From assembly GCA_029204225.1 (NCBI GenBank), contig CM055097.1, positions 35,030,804 through 35,094,803 of the forward strand: 64,000 nucleotides of DNA. Direction: 5' to 3'. Positions 36,361 to 49,952 of this stretch are shown piece after piece. This DNA is from Diphasiastrum complanatum. Its lineage: Eukaryota; Streptophyta; Lycopodiopsida; Lycopodiales; Lycopodiaceae. The notes beneath the pieces are model-generated. The model was not told the origin of the DNA. It ran no database searches and saw only the letters and a program-made list of their open reading frames with translations. The stretch's first letter is position 1. Each line of letters begins with the position of its first letter. The position numbers and the translations under genes were made by a program.

Positions 36361-36745
36361 TGTTATGGATCATCTTGACGATCCGAATTCCACAGAGGAC
36401 TATCCACCAGAGATGGTCTCACCATCTACCGAACATGCTCGATTTAATCGATATTCCAGGATGAAATCCCAAGTCAGCCATCCACCAACCCATTTGACAG
36501 ATGGGAGCCCATGAGTTTTGAAACTCCATACAATCGACCACATTTTCATGCTTTAGAATCTTCACATGCACGAGCTCACTTAAACGGAGCTTTTGCAAAT
36601 AATGTTCCGCGTACTGAAAAACGTACTCCAAAGCTAGCTTTACCTAAGTACGATGGTAACACTGATGCTCAAAGATTTTTTCAAGTCTTTGACAATGCAT
36701 GTGATCATACGGCAAGTGTTGCCGTCGAACAAAACTCGAATGCCT
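36361..36745 (+). pseudogene. Gypsy gag fragment
   Basis: Plus strand: MDHLDDPNSTEDYPPEM-like codons, then ESSHARAHLNGAF and LALPKYDGNTDAQRFFQVF near 36640-36690. It corresponds to 2490-2790. It is cut at about 36740 by minus-strand copia codons. Confidence 0.6.
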
Positions 36746-37877
36746 AGATCTGCCATCTTGGAGATAGATAGCATATCTTTTCTGAGTGAGGGCACATAGA
36801 GTGCTCCTGGCAGCTCTGCTTGGCCTGACAGTGTTCGTAGCTGTAGAGAGCTGATGCCTTTGACATCATGTCTGCTTCCATCGCCTAGAATCACCGCTCT
36901 GTCATTTTCGAGTTCGCAAAAGTTGATCAAGAATGTGAGATGTTGCTCCTGAATCAATGACCACATCGTAGTCATGTTTGGAGTAGCTTGTTGAAGCTTC
37001 ATCGAGTATCGTGAAAGCTTCGTCTCCTCTTTCTACATATTTGGAAGATTCTGCAACGTTTGTTTTTTCAGCTTTGTTTTTTCTTTTTGGGTTGAATCTG
37101 CAGTCGTATGCAGAATGCCCTTTCTTCTTGCAGTGCATGCAAGGTATTGCTGGATTGAACCAGCATTTGTTGGTTGTATGGCCTGGTTTGTGGCAGTGAT
37201 CGCAGGAAGAAGATTGTTGATTCGAGGACTTTGTCTTCTCGAATCTTGGCTTGCTTTTGTTCTTCTTCTTGCCTTTTGTGAAAAGAGCCTTCTCTTGATC
37301 ACTGCTTCCCTCTCCTTTGTCTCTCATCAGCGACAAGACTGACTGCTTTGTCTAATGTCATATCTGGTAGACTCAGTATGAGCGTTCTCAGCGGCTGATA
37401 GGACGTCGGTAGAGATTTCATGAACTACATCAGTTGTTGTGGTGTTGGGACCTGGTGCTTCTGTCTTGATGCAGCGGGTTGAGCGAAAATCGTTTTGATC
37501 TTCTCAACGTGATGATCCAACTGGTTGCCATCCCACCGTATTGATTGCAGCTGATTGTGAAGGTGCATGACTAAAGCTGCAGTCCTCACTTCATACTTCT
37601 GCTTTAATCTTTCCCATGCTGCATGGCTGCTTTCGCAGTCTTCAATCTGCATGAGTAGATCTTCATTTATGGACAAAACGATGATTGTCATTGCGCACTC
37701 ATCCTTTCTGATCCATTTAGCTCTCCTCGGGTCTCCCTCTGGAGGCTACACCTCTGAGAGCTCGGTCACCGACCAGATGCCTTCGCCCTTCAGGAGTGTT
37801 TTGATTTTGAATTTTTAGATTTTGTAATTTGTGCCATCAAGATTGATTGCTACTCTGGTTTGGATTGTCGTAGCCAT
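36746..37877 (-). pseudogene. Copia gag-protease with two zinc knuckles
   Basis: Minus strand. Gag begins near 37877 with MATTIQTRVAINLDGTNYK, and a stop follows. The frame at 37425-37691 has QIEDCESSHAAWERLKQKYE. At 36902-37336 come a basic segment and two zinc knuckles, CDHCHKPGHTTNKC and CMHCKKKGHSAYDC, then DVVIDSGATSHI (protease). At 36640-37002 come VILGDGSRHDVKGI and LYVPSLRKDMLSISKMADLG. Two CCHC boxes in tandem distinguish this lineage from the other copia elements here, which have one. The element is truncated on the left at about 36740, inside a gypsy gag. Confidence 0.7.
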
Positions 37878-37929
37878 ATTATGTTGTCTGGAAGAATCAC
37901 TACTGGGATATCAGTAGTGACAACCTGGT

Positions 37930-37943
37930 GGCTCTGATACCAT
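37930..37943 (-). other. Primer-binding site
   Basis: TGGTATCAGAGCC on the minus strand, 52 bp before the gag ATG at 37877. This is a very short leader. Confidence 0.8.
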
Positions 37944-38766
37944 ATTGCAGGAGCTCATGCGTGGGATTGATTCGTGTTCGTCCTCACTCCGTCTTCTTTA
38001 TCGTGAACAATTTTTTGTCTTTTGATTTTCTTTTGTGCGAAAGCCCTTACAGGATCCCAGACACTCGACTACGCATCACAGAACATATTCTATTCTAGCA
38101 ATCATGATCTACAGCACAAGACAAGATGCACAAAAATAGAGTGACTGAATTATCAGTTTTAGTTTAAAGTGAATTCGTCAGTGTCACGCTTGTTGGCGGA
38201 ATGACATTCTACTCTTTCGTTGTGTTCTGCTCGTTGGCAAATTTTCATGCACAGCTATGGTTTCTTTTCTTTCTTACTCTATTCGCTGCGTCTCTCTCTG
38301 TCTCTTACATATCTTTATATTTACTTCTTTATTATGATCCAGAGAGGATCGTTTATACCTCCACTATGTGGAGTTTACAAGATAATTAAACATAGAATCA
38401 CATCACTAGTTAATGCTAATTAACTAGTTAGTTAGTCTGTGTCGTTGCTACTCGTTTCAGCTGGGCATGAAGCCCGTTGAGTTGCCAACTGGCAGCGCAA
38501 AATATTTTCCTTCGTCCGTTTTGTAATCTCCCGTTTTCTTTTGTTCTTTTCGTAGTTTTTCTTTTGTGTCCCTTTTTCGGCTTTGCGGTCTTGGAGGTGT
38601 GTTTGCGATTCACGATTGATTCGCAAATCATTTGTGCTTTGAGTCAAAGACACGTTGACTGTCGTGAATTGTTCTCGTTCATGCTTCAAGTCAAGGTCAT
38701 GTTGACTATCGTGAATTGTTCGACCTTCGTGTCTTGTTCGTGCTGTGACAAAATTGTAGGAGCTCA
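37944..38766 (-). repeat. Probable 5' LTR of the two-knuckle copia
   Basis: It lies between the primer site and the start of plus-strand integrase codons. The inner end reads GAGCTCCTGCAATA on the minus strand. No second copy is available, so the outer end (near 38766) is approximate. Confidence 0.5.
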
Positions 38767-38779
38767 CCATTTCTGACAG

Positions 38780-39458
38780 TACTCAGAAATTTGTTCACCT
38801 TGGCGACAATAGCACACAAGCTAACTAGGAAACCATTTAAGTCAAGCCATCAGCATATTGCTAGAAAATTGCTAGACGTTGTACACTCAGATATTTGTGG
38901 CCCGATGAAAAATCCCTCGCTGAAGGACGCCAAGTATTTTATAACCTTTATTGACGATTTCTCCAGAAGGACTATGGTGTACTTCATAAAAAAGAAATCA
39001 AAACCCTTCAACTACTTCAGAATCTTCAAGGAGCGTGCAGAAAAGGAGACTGGAAGGACAATCAAGGCCCTAAGGTCAGACAACGGTGGAGAATATATCT
39101 CTGTCGAGTTTAAGAGTACTGCCAAAGCCAAGGCTTTGAGTAGCAATTCATCACTCCTTACAGTCCTCAGTCTAATGGCTTAGCTGAGAGGAAGAACCGT
39201 ACTCTGGTCGAATCTGCTAAATGTATGTTATTGCATGCATCGTTGCCCAAGAGATTCTGGACTGAAGCTGTCTCCACTGCAACTTACGTCCAGAACAGAT
39301 GTTCGACCAAGGCCCTCTCAGACAAGACACCCCACGAGGTGTGGACAGGCCCTAAGCCTTATTTGAAGAACCTAAGAGTGTTTGGGTGTATTTCCTACGC
39401 GCAGATCCCAAAAGACACAAGGAAGAAATTGGACTTCAAAGTACATCAAAAAGTGTGA
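38780..39458 (+). pseudogene. Copia integrase core fragment
   Basis: Plus strand: [55 protein letters not shown], a frameshift at about 39120-39180, then NGLAERKNRTLV, LPKRFWTEAVSTATYVQNR and FGCISYAQIPKDTRKKLDF. The DDE catalytic residues (HSD, SDNGGEY, GLAERKN) are all visible, though split across two frames. It is cut at 39458, where the leader of the next element begins. The upstream part of the same lineage may be the fragment at 33541. Confidence 0.75.
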
Positions 39459-39499
39459 GGGAGATTTAGTCAAATAGCCAAAATTGGCAAGATTTGATT

Positions 39500-39815
39500 G
39501 TAAGTAGATTTCACATCATCTTATTTTCATTCCAACTTTGTGAGGGAGTGTTAGAACTGAGATTATAAGTCCATTTGTTGGATTAGAAATCTAATTTGAG
39601 TGAAACACTACAAGAGAGAGACCTTAGTGAGATTCTAGAGACAATCAAATCCATTTCTTGGCAAGAATTGTTTGAAAGTAGTTTTCACTTCATCTTATCT
39701 TCATTCCAGTTTTGTGAGGGAGTGATAGAACTATGATTATATGTCCATTTGTTGGATTAGAAATCAAATTTGAGTGAAACACTGCAAGTGTGAGACCTTT
39801 GTGAGTTCCAAGTCA
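39500..39815 (+). repeat. ~175-bp tandem duplication in a copia leader
   Basis: TTGTGAGGGAGTGTTAGAAC (from 39538) and TTGTGAGGGAGTGATAGAAC (from 39713) lie about 175 bp apart. The flanking sequence (TCCATTTGTTGGATTAGAAA, TTTGAGTGAAACACT) is duplicated with them. Confidence 0.8.
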
Positions 39816-39848
39816 ATTAAATGTTTGTAGAAGTCACTAGTAAGATGG

Positions 39849-41227
39849 GATCTGCTGGAGCATACCTTCTAGAAGCTAGTGAGAGATTGAACTCTACAAA
39901 TTATGATATTTGGAAGGTTAGGAAGGAGTCACTTTTGGTGCTCCAAGACCTTTATGAGTTTCTGATTGACCATGAAGATGAGCCTCTAGGTGCACAAGAA
40001 TAAGTGAGATACAAAAAGAGATCTAATCTAGCACTTCATTGTGTGAAATTGAATGTGAGCAATGATCTTTTGAGAGAAGTATCATCATGTAAAAGTGCTA
40101 AAGAGGCTTGGGAGTCTCTAAAATCAATCTATGAATCTAGTAACACTTCGAGGGTTCTCATGCTTAGAAATCAAATTTTGCAAAGCATGAAAAGAAGTGA
40201 GGAGACTGCACATGATTATGTACTAGGAATCAAGTCTCTAAATAGGGAGTTGGCTTCCATTTGAGAGAAGATTCATGATGGAGAGCTTGTACAGATTGTT
40301 CTTAATGGTCTAGGAGATGACTTTGCAAATTTGGTCCAAAGTTTTGCCATCCAAGACACTTTGCCAACTATAGAAAAACTTTACAGTGTATTAGTGGCTG
40401 AAGAGTGTAGGATGCTCCATGCAAAATCTAGGATGAGTTCCTTGTCTTTGAAGGATGTTGATGAGAAAGCCAATTTCTCATTCAAGGGCAAAACGAACAC
40501 CAATGGAAAGAAGAAGCATCCAAAGGAGTCCAAAGAAGAGGATGATGCATCAAGCTCAAAGGACAAGTCAAAGCAGAAATACTTCTTTTGTGGAAAGAAG
40601 GGGCATTATGCATCTGAATGCTACAAGAGGCTAAGAGCACAAGTGGAGGAGGACAAACAAGGAAACCTTGCAAAGGAGGAAGAGGAGGATGAAGTAGATG
40701 TATTCTTGATGGCAACTACATCCTCACCAACAAGCAATAACAATTCAAGAGACAATTGGTGGATCGATAGTGGGGCTAGCTCCCACATGTCTTGTGAAAA
40801 GGACTTTTTCTCAACCTTACACTCTTTCAATGATGCTAAAAAGTTTGTCTTTACTGCAAATGATGAAGAGTGTAGGATAGATGGTGTTGGCACCATCTCT
40901 TTGTGTCCAGAATCCTCCAAATGCATGGATCTAGAAAATATCCTTTATGTACCGTCAATCACCACGAATATGCTTATTGTTGGTCTACTCTTAGAAAGTG
41001 GTTTGGATGTCCACTTTAAGCATGGTGTTTGTTTCATCTTGAAGAATGATGTTTGCATTTCAAAGAGATTTAAACATGGGAGATTGTTTAAGTTGGAAGC
41101 TAGTGTTGCTTTTGAAAGAATGAGCTTGGCAAAGGAGGAGATCACTCAAGAGGAGATCTTGGCAAAGTGTGATCTTGCTTGGAGCATCAAAAGGAAGAAC
41201 ATCTTGAGGGTCAACCTCAAAGCATGA
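39849..41227 (+). pseudogene. Copia gag-protease
   Basis: Plus strand from Met 39849 (MGSAGAYLLEASERLNSTNY), with stops at 40001 and 40262, then open to 41227. The gag core is close to that at 22630 and 54744. The zinc knuckle reads YFFCGKKGHYASEC: the first Cys is Tyr, so zinc binding is doubtful. Protease NWWIDSGASSHMS lies near 40755-40795 with D-S-G intact. VLYVPSI- and GRLFKLEAS-type segments follow. The expected LWHKRLGH box is not recognisable and the frame ends. The start at 39849 is inferred from alignment with the sister elements; an in-frame Met at 39821 is upstream. Confidence 0.8.
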
Positions 41228-41270
41228 GAGTTCCAAGGGAGTTCTCAATGACAATGGCCGAGACATCAAA

Positions 41271-42123
41271 TTGCATGCAATTGTCCATTCAAGTGTGTAT
41301 CTTGCAAGGATGGTGAGCATTGGAGAGTCTACTATCTTTGAATACTTTTTGGATAGTATTAGTAGATATGGAGTGACTTGTTGCTTATCTTTAAGATCTA
41401 TGATGTTTAGTATTTTGTACGACAAGACAATGAAAATTGATGCTTGCAAATCTCCATTTGTTATTTATAAAGCAATTTCATTGGATAACTATTTTTGTGA
41501 TAGTTTGAATAGTGTCATAAAATATGAAACATCATTTGTATTGGAAATATTTGGGTCCACATGCTTTGAGCATGATCATTCCAATGTAAGGACCAAAGAT
41601 TATCCTATTTCAATGATAAGAATAATGGTACTGTTTTGCTCTTCAAGTAGAGATTGTAGAATCTACTTGTTTTCCATCAAAGAAGTTGTCAATGGTGGAA
41701 ATGTGATCTTTCAAGAGTGAAAGATTTGTAAACTTGAAGAAGCACCTTTGGATCAACACCTTTTTGATTTCATTGATGGTTTGGAGTCAAGTCAAGTGGA
41801 GGAGCAAGCTCAAGACCCGAGGACTCCAAGAAGAACCATGAGTATCAAGATGGAGCCATCAAGGCTCAATCATGTGGATCAAACAAGGCAAGTTGTCTTT
41901 GGCAATATTGTGTATGCACTTAATGTTTTAATTGATGTATCTTCAAGTGCAAAAAATGCCTTGGAATCCATGGCTTGGCATGATGTTTAGTTTTGAAGTG
42001 TCCTACATGTATATAGACACATTTATGGAACATCTTGTAAGGGATCCTTTAAGAGGTGGTGAAAGATCCTTCATGGACATCATTCTCTATTGGAGTCTCA
42101 AAAGTTCCTTGTCTGTTTTTTAG
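41271..42123 (+). pseudogene. Highly diverged copia integrase, RT core deleted
   Basis: 41271-41720 is one 149-codon frame. Its second half aligns by eye to the copia integrase C-terminus: KIDACKSPFVIYKAISLDNY matches the LDAxLPxxFWGEAI region, and IFGSTCFEHDHSNVRTKDYP matches IFGCTCYVHIPLETRRKED. The catalytic SDNGGEY and VAERKN motifs are not recognisable. 41748-41990 is the linker (VEEQAQDPRTPRR, KMEPSRLNHVDQT) up to RT entry. Then at 42000-42123 codons jump to the region after YVDD (GGERSFMDIILYW), so the RT catalytic core is deleted. The 3' LTR follows at 42189. Confidence 0.6.
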
Positions 42124-42188
42124 ACACTTCCAAAAGCATTCATTCATCTAGCAAGAGAGTTGTAGATATATCAAGCTAATTTGAGGAG

Positions 42189-42876
42189 TGTGAAGAATTG
42201 CCAAATATTGGCAAATCTAGCTTGATCAAAAACCATGAAGAATAGTGTAAATTTTGTATATAATTGGGTTTCACACATGTATGGCCAAAATGCCACATGG
42301 AAACCCATTCCTAATGTAGGTTAGGTCAAGTCCATAGGGTTGGTCATGTCATTTTGGTAGTGATTCCTAGTTTATAGGACCTAAATCCTAGATTTAAGGT
42401 GAAAATTGACCAACTAGCTATCCACCAAGCATGACTCTAGGAAATAGACTAGGGTTTCATTTTAGGGCAAGAAGAGTGAGTTAACTTCCTTATTACATGC
42501 TAGAAATCCACCGAATTTCAAGAAGGAAGTCGAATTTGCTATGTATTCCAAGCTCCCATAGTGAGAAGATAAATTTCTTTTGGAACTCATTGGCAATCTC
42601 AAGCTAGTTCACTATGTACATTGAGTTTTTGTGATCCAAATGCAATCAAATCAATTTCTACTTGTTTCTCAGCTTGAAGGCCATAATACAACATGTAGTA
42701 CACACATGTGGGCTCGGATTTCAATGTTGATCAATGCTTTTGATTGTTAATGCTTGTTGTTTGTCAAATTGCCAATCTAGATCAACTTTTTGATGACTGG
42801 TTTTTTGATAGATTGTTAAGCAAGCATCCAATCACTCTTGTGGATCTTTTTGTCCTGTACTTTGTCAATTTTCCCA
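42189..42876 (+). repeat. Copia LTR, family B (3' LTR)
   Basis: It starts TGTGAAGAATTGCCAAATAT after the purine stretch TTTGAGGAG. It is the reverse complement of 62635-63335 with moderate divergence; the match weakens in the last ~30 bp, so the end is approximate. It contains GTAGTACACACATGTG. Confidence 0.75.
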
Positions 42877-43004
42877 AATTTTCATAGGCCCTTGTAAGAT
42901 CCCCCAAAACTTCTGGAGCACTAGATTTTGTACGAGACATTAAATTTATGATTAGCGAACCGCCATTGATTCTTGCAAACCTCTCATAGAGCCAATAAGT
43001 GAGG

Positions 43005-43106
<102 letters not shown>

Positions 43107-43408
43107 GGGCTCTGTCACATACATATACTACTCTATTCGCTTCACGAGTTTCTGTGGATTGCATGTTCTCGCATGCACCTTATTCGCAGAAGTGCCTAGA
43201 AATGCCTTACTATGTTGGAAGACCCACAAAACAAAAAAAAGTATTTAAAAAAAAATGGTGGGAAAGTTGGAAATCCTTCAATGGCTAGGATTTGTGCACA
43301 TTATGGACATTCAATATAATGGTGGACAATAATCCGCACTTAGTACTCTTAAGTATTCTCTGGTTTCTATAAGTAGAAAAATCAAACAACCTTGTTCTTC
43401 TCTCTTCT

Positions 43409-43618
<210 letters not shown>

Positions 43619-43894
43619 GGGCGCTGTCACATACATATACTACTCTATTCGCTTCACGAGTTTCTGTGGAATGCATGTTCTCGCATGCACCTTATTCGCA
43701 GAAGTGCCTAAAAATGCCTTACTATGTTGGAAGACCCACAAAACAAAAAAAAAGTATTTAAAAAAAAAATTGTGGGGAAGCTGGAAATCCTTCGATGGCT
43801 AGGATTTGTGCACATTATGGACATTCAATCTAATGGTGAACAATAATCCGCACTTAGTACTCTTAAGTATTACTCTTAAGTATTCTCTGGTTTC

Positions 43895-43903
43895 TATAAA
43901 TAG
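43895..43903 (+). promoter_or_regulatory. TATA box of duplicated module (unit 2)
   Basis: TATAAATAG matches the plant TATA consensus. The counterpart in unit 1 is TATAAGTAG at 43368-43376. No gene was recognised downstream. Confidence 0.45.
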
Positions 43904-43921
43904 AAAAATCAGACAACCTTG

Positions 43922-45375
<1,454 letters not shown>

Positions 45376-45849
45376 GCAACATTTTGGTACTTTTTGATCT
45401 ACTAGCATTTAGTTATTTGGTGCTTTCAAATATTCTGGAACTTTTGGTACTTGTCATATTTCAGGCGTTTTCAAAACTACTGTTTTGTACTTTGAGACTT
45501 GCGGTAGTTTTTGCATGACTGATTATTTTATCTGTTGTACTTTGGTATTTTAAAAAGCTTATCAACAACTATTCAACGTGCAATGTGCAACAACAAGAAA
45601 ATTATGTTCGACTGCATTTTGACATTTTTTGAAACCTAAGACTACCAAAGTTTGATACTATTGGTACTTGTTGGTACATGTTGGTTTGTTTTACAATTGA
45701 AGCCTCGAAGTCGTTTTCCATTGATTCGTACTAATGAAGCAATATTTGTATTGAATGTTTGTATATGAAAGTTCTAGTCGTGTGCCATTCAAACATAGAT
45801 AGTGTGCGATGTTGGTACTCGTTTTGGCCTATATGGAACTGTTTTAGTA

Positions 45850-47620
45850 TTGTTACCGAATTGGTAGTGTTGAGGCTTTAAACATTAGTTGGTAATTTTA
45901 CAATTTTTGTACTACTTTGGTAGTGTTATCATGTTCGTGAAACTCTCGAATACCAAAGATTTTTACTACTGGAACTTATCGTGTAACAATTTTGATACTC
46001 CACACTACCAAAATAAGTTCTTTAATACCTCGTGTATCATTTTCATTCTAAAATCATCCAAATTGGTCTACAGAGATTTATAGCGTGTACCATTTTTATC
46101 TTAAAATCTACAGCATTTGGTTCTATGTTTTTTGAACTTGGTCGTATTTACAGTTTGCATATGACCCGATTCGATCTTCTTGGTTTTGCTTTAGTGTTTT
46201 TATACCAATTGGAAGTAGTAATCCAATAGTCGGGTACTAACTTTACAGATTTTGTACTATTTTGGTACTATTTTGTGCTGGTAAAACTCTTGAATACAAA
46301 AGATTGGTACTACAAGAACTTATAGTGTACCAATTTTGATCCTCCTGACTACCAAATTAGGTTCTTCTATACTAAGTGTCTCATTTTTATTTTAAAATCT
46401 ACGAAATTGGTACTATTAGACTTCTCGTGTCCACATTTTATCCATAAAACTATCAAATTGGGTACTTTTTTTAATATTTATTTGTGTTTGCAGCTCGCAT
46501 ACAATCCTTTATGATCCTGTTCATACTATTTTAGTGATGTTTACCAATTGGTAGAATCTAAGCTTTAGTTACCAATTTTGTACTATTTTTGTATTGTTTA
46601 CGTGTTCCTGAAACTTTTGAGTACCAAAGATTGGTAGTATTTAAACCTATCATGTAACAATTTTGATCCTCCAGACTAACAATTAAGGTTCTTGTACTTT
46701 CTACATGTTTGATACTTTGGTACTATAAGATGCTTTGGTACTTTGGTACTACTACCTATATATGATGTTTTGGTACTACATGTTGGTACTTTCTACCGTT
46801 CTGGTACTACATGTATATGATACTTTGGTACTACTTGTATATGATGCTTTGGTACTACCTGTTGGTACATTCAACCTATAACACGATAAGACTTCTTGAA
46901 TATAGATCAGTGGTAACAAGAATATTCCTCAAGTTCACTTTGAAGATGGTAACAATGACTTTAATGCAAATTGAATTTGTTTCGAGTGAACCAACACTAT
47001 ATTGAGCTGCACCAATGTCGGCGGGTACTACTTTTACAAATTTTATACTATTTTGGTACTATTTGTGTGTTGGTAAAACTCTTGAATATAAAATATTCGT
47101 ACTACAAGAACTTATTGTGAACCAATTCTGATCCTCCTCACTACCAAATTAGGTCTTTTATACTTAGTGTCTCATTTTTTTATATTTTAAAATCTACCAA
47201 ATTGGTACTATTTAGACTTCTCGTGTCATTATTTTATCCATAAAACTATCAAGTTGGTTACTTTTTTTGTTATATATATATACTTTTGTGTGCGTAGAAG
47301 TTCGCATACAATCCATTTTGGTCTTTTTGGTACTATTTTAGTGTTGTTTACCAATTGGTAGAATCTAAGCATTAATCACTGCCAATTTTACAAGATTTGT
47401 ACTAATTTTGAAATGTTTACGTGTTCCTGAAACTTTTGAGTACCAAATATTGGTACTATTTGAACCTATCGTGTAATAATTTTGATCCTCCAAACTACCA
47501 ATTAAGGTTTTTGTACTTTCTACATGTTTGGTACTTTGGTACTATAAGATGCTTTGGTACTTTAGTACTACCTATTGGTACTTTCTACCATTCTGGTACT
47601 TTGGTGCTATAAGAAGCTTT
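45850..47620 (+). repeat. Satellite-like tandem array, unit ~340 bp, about five copies
   Basis: A landmark of the form ACTnTTGAATACCAAAGATT appears near 45943, 46285, 46615, 47080 and 47430 (spacings about 342, 330, 465 and 350 bp). In each unit it is followed by GTGTAACAATTTTGATCCTC and ACTACCAAATTAGGTTCTT-like text. 46225-46830 and 47025-47600 also match as a ~800-bp higher-order pair. Units are rich in TTGGTACT. Copies differ by roughly 10-25 percent by eye. Flanks at 45375-45850 and 47620-47850 carry related but degraded text. Confidence 0.75.
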
Positions 47621-47861
47621 TAAATAGCTCTTCGATGTGCAATGTGCTTTGGTAATTGTAATGTGCAGCAACAGAAGAAATCTGGTGAAAATTTTATTGC
47701 AATGTGCAGAAAGATACTGAAATGTCAAATGTTGGCAAAACCCTCGAGTACCAAGCTTTCTAAAACTCTATAGTACCAATTCTTCTTTCAATTGGTACTT
47801 ATCAATTTTCAATTTAGATAGTTCTGATTACCAAATTTGGTTATATTTTACTTCAAACTTG

Positions 47862-48389
47862 TTACTGTCGCATAGTACCTGTTTTGATATTGTTTTTTTT
47901 AAGGAAAATAGCCCGGGTGGAGTATTGGCTTTGATCTATGTCCTCTTTGCCTCCCCTCATGTTGGGAGGGTATTTCCTTTCGAACTTCTCGGACTCCTTT
48001 GTATCAGCCATCTTGCTCCTGGGCCTGGTAGGAGAAGTTGTCCTACGTGGTTGTGGTGGCCTTGCCAGGTAATCATTCAAGGCCTTGGTGCCTGTATCTT
48101 TGTCCTTGGCTCGCTCGCTCGTTGATGGCTTAGCTGTGCCCGTGTCTTTCCTGGGCGAGAATCTTCTTGTTTCTGGTGGCTCTGCCAGGTTGTCGTCATT
48201 TCCCCCAATGTTAGGGTTAGTTTTTGGAAGGTCAAGGATGGAGTGATCTGGAGAGAGAGGTGCGGGAACGTCAAGCTTAGGAGGAGGTGGGTTTAACAGG
48301 TTATACGTCGCACCAGAGGAGTGGAGTTGTTGAAGGAACTCATCCCGTTGGGCTTTGTCTGTGTTACCTGGACAATTTGATGGGCCCAT
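47862..48389 (-). CDS. Pro/Lys-rich reading frame of unknown identity
   Basis: 175 codons on the minus strand from ATG 48389 (MGPSNCPGNTDKAQRDEF). It is hydrophilic and rich in P, S, T, K, R, D: SSGATYNLLNPPPPKLDVP, ETRRFSPRKDTGTAKPS, RPPQPRRTTSPTRPRSK, then ESEKFERKYPPNMRGGKED. The segments TSERAKDKDTGTKALND and FSPRKDTGTAKPS share the DTGTK/A element. No signal peptide, membrane segment or known domain; probably disordered. CTCCTAGCAG just upstream of the ATG could be a splice acceptor, and another open frame (48440-48631) lies further upstream, so it may be one exon of a gene or a TE gag-like frame. I do not recognise it. Confidence 0.3.
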   Translation of the reverse strand: MGPSNCPGNTDKAQRDEFLQQLHSSGATYNLLNPPPPKLDVPAPLSPDHSILDLPKTNPNIGGNDDNLAEPPETRRFSPRKDTGTAKPSTSERAKDKDTGTKALNDYLARPPQPRRTTSPTRPRSKMADTKESEKFERKYPPNMRGGKEDIDQSQYSTRAIFLKKNNIKTGTMRQ

Positions 48390-48439
48390 TATTCTGCTAG
48401 GAGGTGGTGGAGAGAGAGAAGATGAAAAAATAGGGTAAG

Positions 48440-48660
48440 TTAGAATGAATGTTTCGAAAAAATTAAAAGCTGAATAAGAGGAGGGGTTGAAGTGGGAGGG
48501 GGAGGAAAAAAAATCTTGGAAGCAGCTTCGGCTCTTTGGCCACCCGATCCCAAACTACCATCTGATGGTCGGGTTTGCCCATCCTTATTTCCGGCTATGT
48601 CATTCCCATCATCATCCCGTGGTTTCTTCAAATGAGCGCCTGATTGGGCCTGTTGGGAGA
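48440..48660 (-). other. Upstream hydrophilic frame, unknown
   Basis: Minus-strand frame with KKPRDDDGNDIAGNKDGQTR, then GSLGSGGQRAEAASK and a PPPPTSTPP end. It may belong with 47862-48389 across an intron. A short (GA)n tract lies at its far end. There is no homology I can name. Confidence 0.25.
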
Positions 48661-48680
48661 GAGAGAGAGAGAGAGAGAGT
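48656..48680 (-). repeat. Short (CT)n tract
   Basis: About 25 bp of GA on the plus strand. It is the only CT/GA array in the window with GA on the plus strand. Confidence 0.85.
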
Positions 48681-49149
48681 TGAACGAGTTGAGAAAAAGA
48701 TGTCGTATGTTAGAAACGAAAAATAAGCTCAAAGAGGTAAGACGAACACAAACGAGGCACGAACTCAAACAAGAAACAAACGAGAAATGAAATTGGACAG
48801 AAAATGTTCATGCACAGCGGAACAAGCTATACGACTCTCTCCGAAAGCATGACTACGCCTATCAGAACGAACAAAACGGTAGTGATGGGAATCATAGTCG
48901 TTCTTGATTACGTAGCCAAACTTTAATATATGCTTCTTGGCTTCCAAGGGGAGGCTCGAACTTGAGACCAAAGAAACTTTGGATGTCAAGATAACCAATT
49001 GATCCAACACCCTTGACTAACTTTAATAAATGAAGAAAGCTCCAGAAGAATGGTTTGTCGCAAATAGTAAGACAAACTATTCGCGAAGAGCTAGATGGTA
49101 CTTGACTAATAATTAGTCGCGAATGATTCGTGAAAGACAAGACCAAATG

Positions 49150-49916
49150 TTAGTCGTCTATTACCAGAAAGAACAACTAGAAAGATCAGACAATATGAAT
49201 GATAAGCACAGCAATATTAACATAGATCTGAACATAGAACAAAGAACTATATCAGATTAAGTATATCATGTATAGATGTCAATAATGCGGTAGAGCACAA
49301 GACAATAGCGGACGAAACCGCGTGCCCTACGAAGCTTATACAATTTGTAAAGGAATAAATCCTTATTGTTGACAATCAAGAATCAATGCGCAAGGAATCT
49401 ACTTCGTCTCATTCACTCATAACTCATTAATCTCGTTGACCTGAATACCCAAATGGTATCCAGTATATATACATTACATTACAGGTGTGCATATGTGGAA
49501 AGTATAGAGTGGATGTGTTGTTTGTAAGAGATCGTGGGTGGCTGCAGTCGTTGTCCAATTTATTAGTGCAGCTGCATGGGGTGAGCGTGAAAAGGGTGTG
49601 ACGTCAGTCAGTGCTGAGGTGACCGTTGGTGATGACAATGCAAAAAGTGCATCACTCTTATGAGTAGCCTTAGGATTAGATTTACAGGGTGCCTTTGCTT
49701 TTAGGGCACCTTTGACATTCTGTAAGATAGTGTCCCCTTTTCGCCTGTCACCATAACATGTGTAAAAGCACAGTGTCGCGATTCTTTTACCTTTTATTCA
49801 TCTGTGCGAATTTGCATGTAAATATGCAGGCTGCGCGACAACGTTAGTAAATATGCAGCATAAATGGAGGTAGATTAAAATGGGATTTAAGGAGAATAGA
49901 AGTAATAAGTTCAACA
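49150..49916 (-). repeat. Probable copia 3' LTR
   Basis: On the minus strand TGTTGAACTTATTAC begins right after the polypurine tract AAGGGGGGG (49917-49925). A TATA box, GTATATATACTGG (minus), lies near 49465. The far end is not defined because no second copy is present. 49150 is a guess. Confidence 0.45.
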
Positions 49917-49952
49917 CCCCCCCTTAATTTGGATCCGTGAATGTCTTGATCT

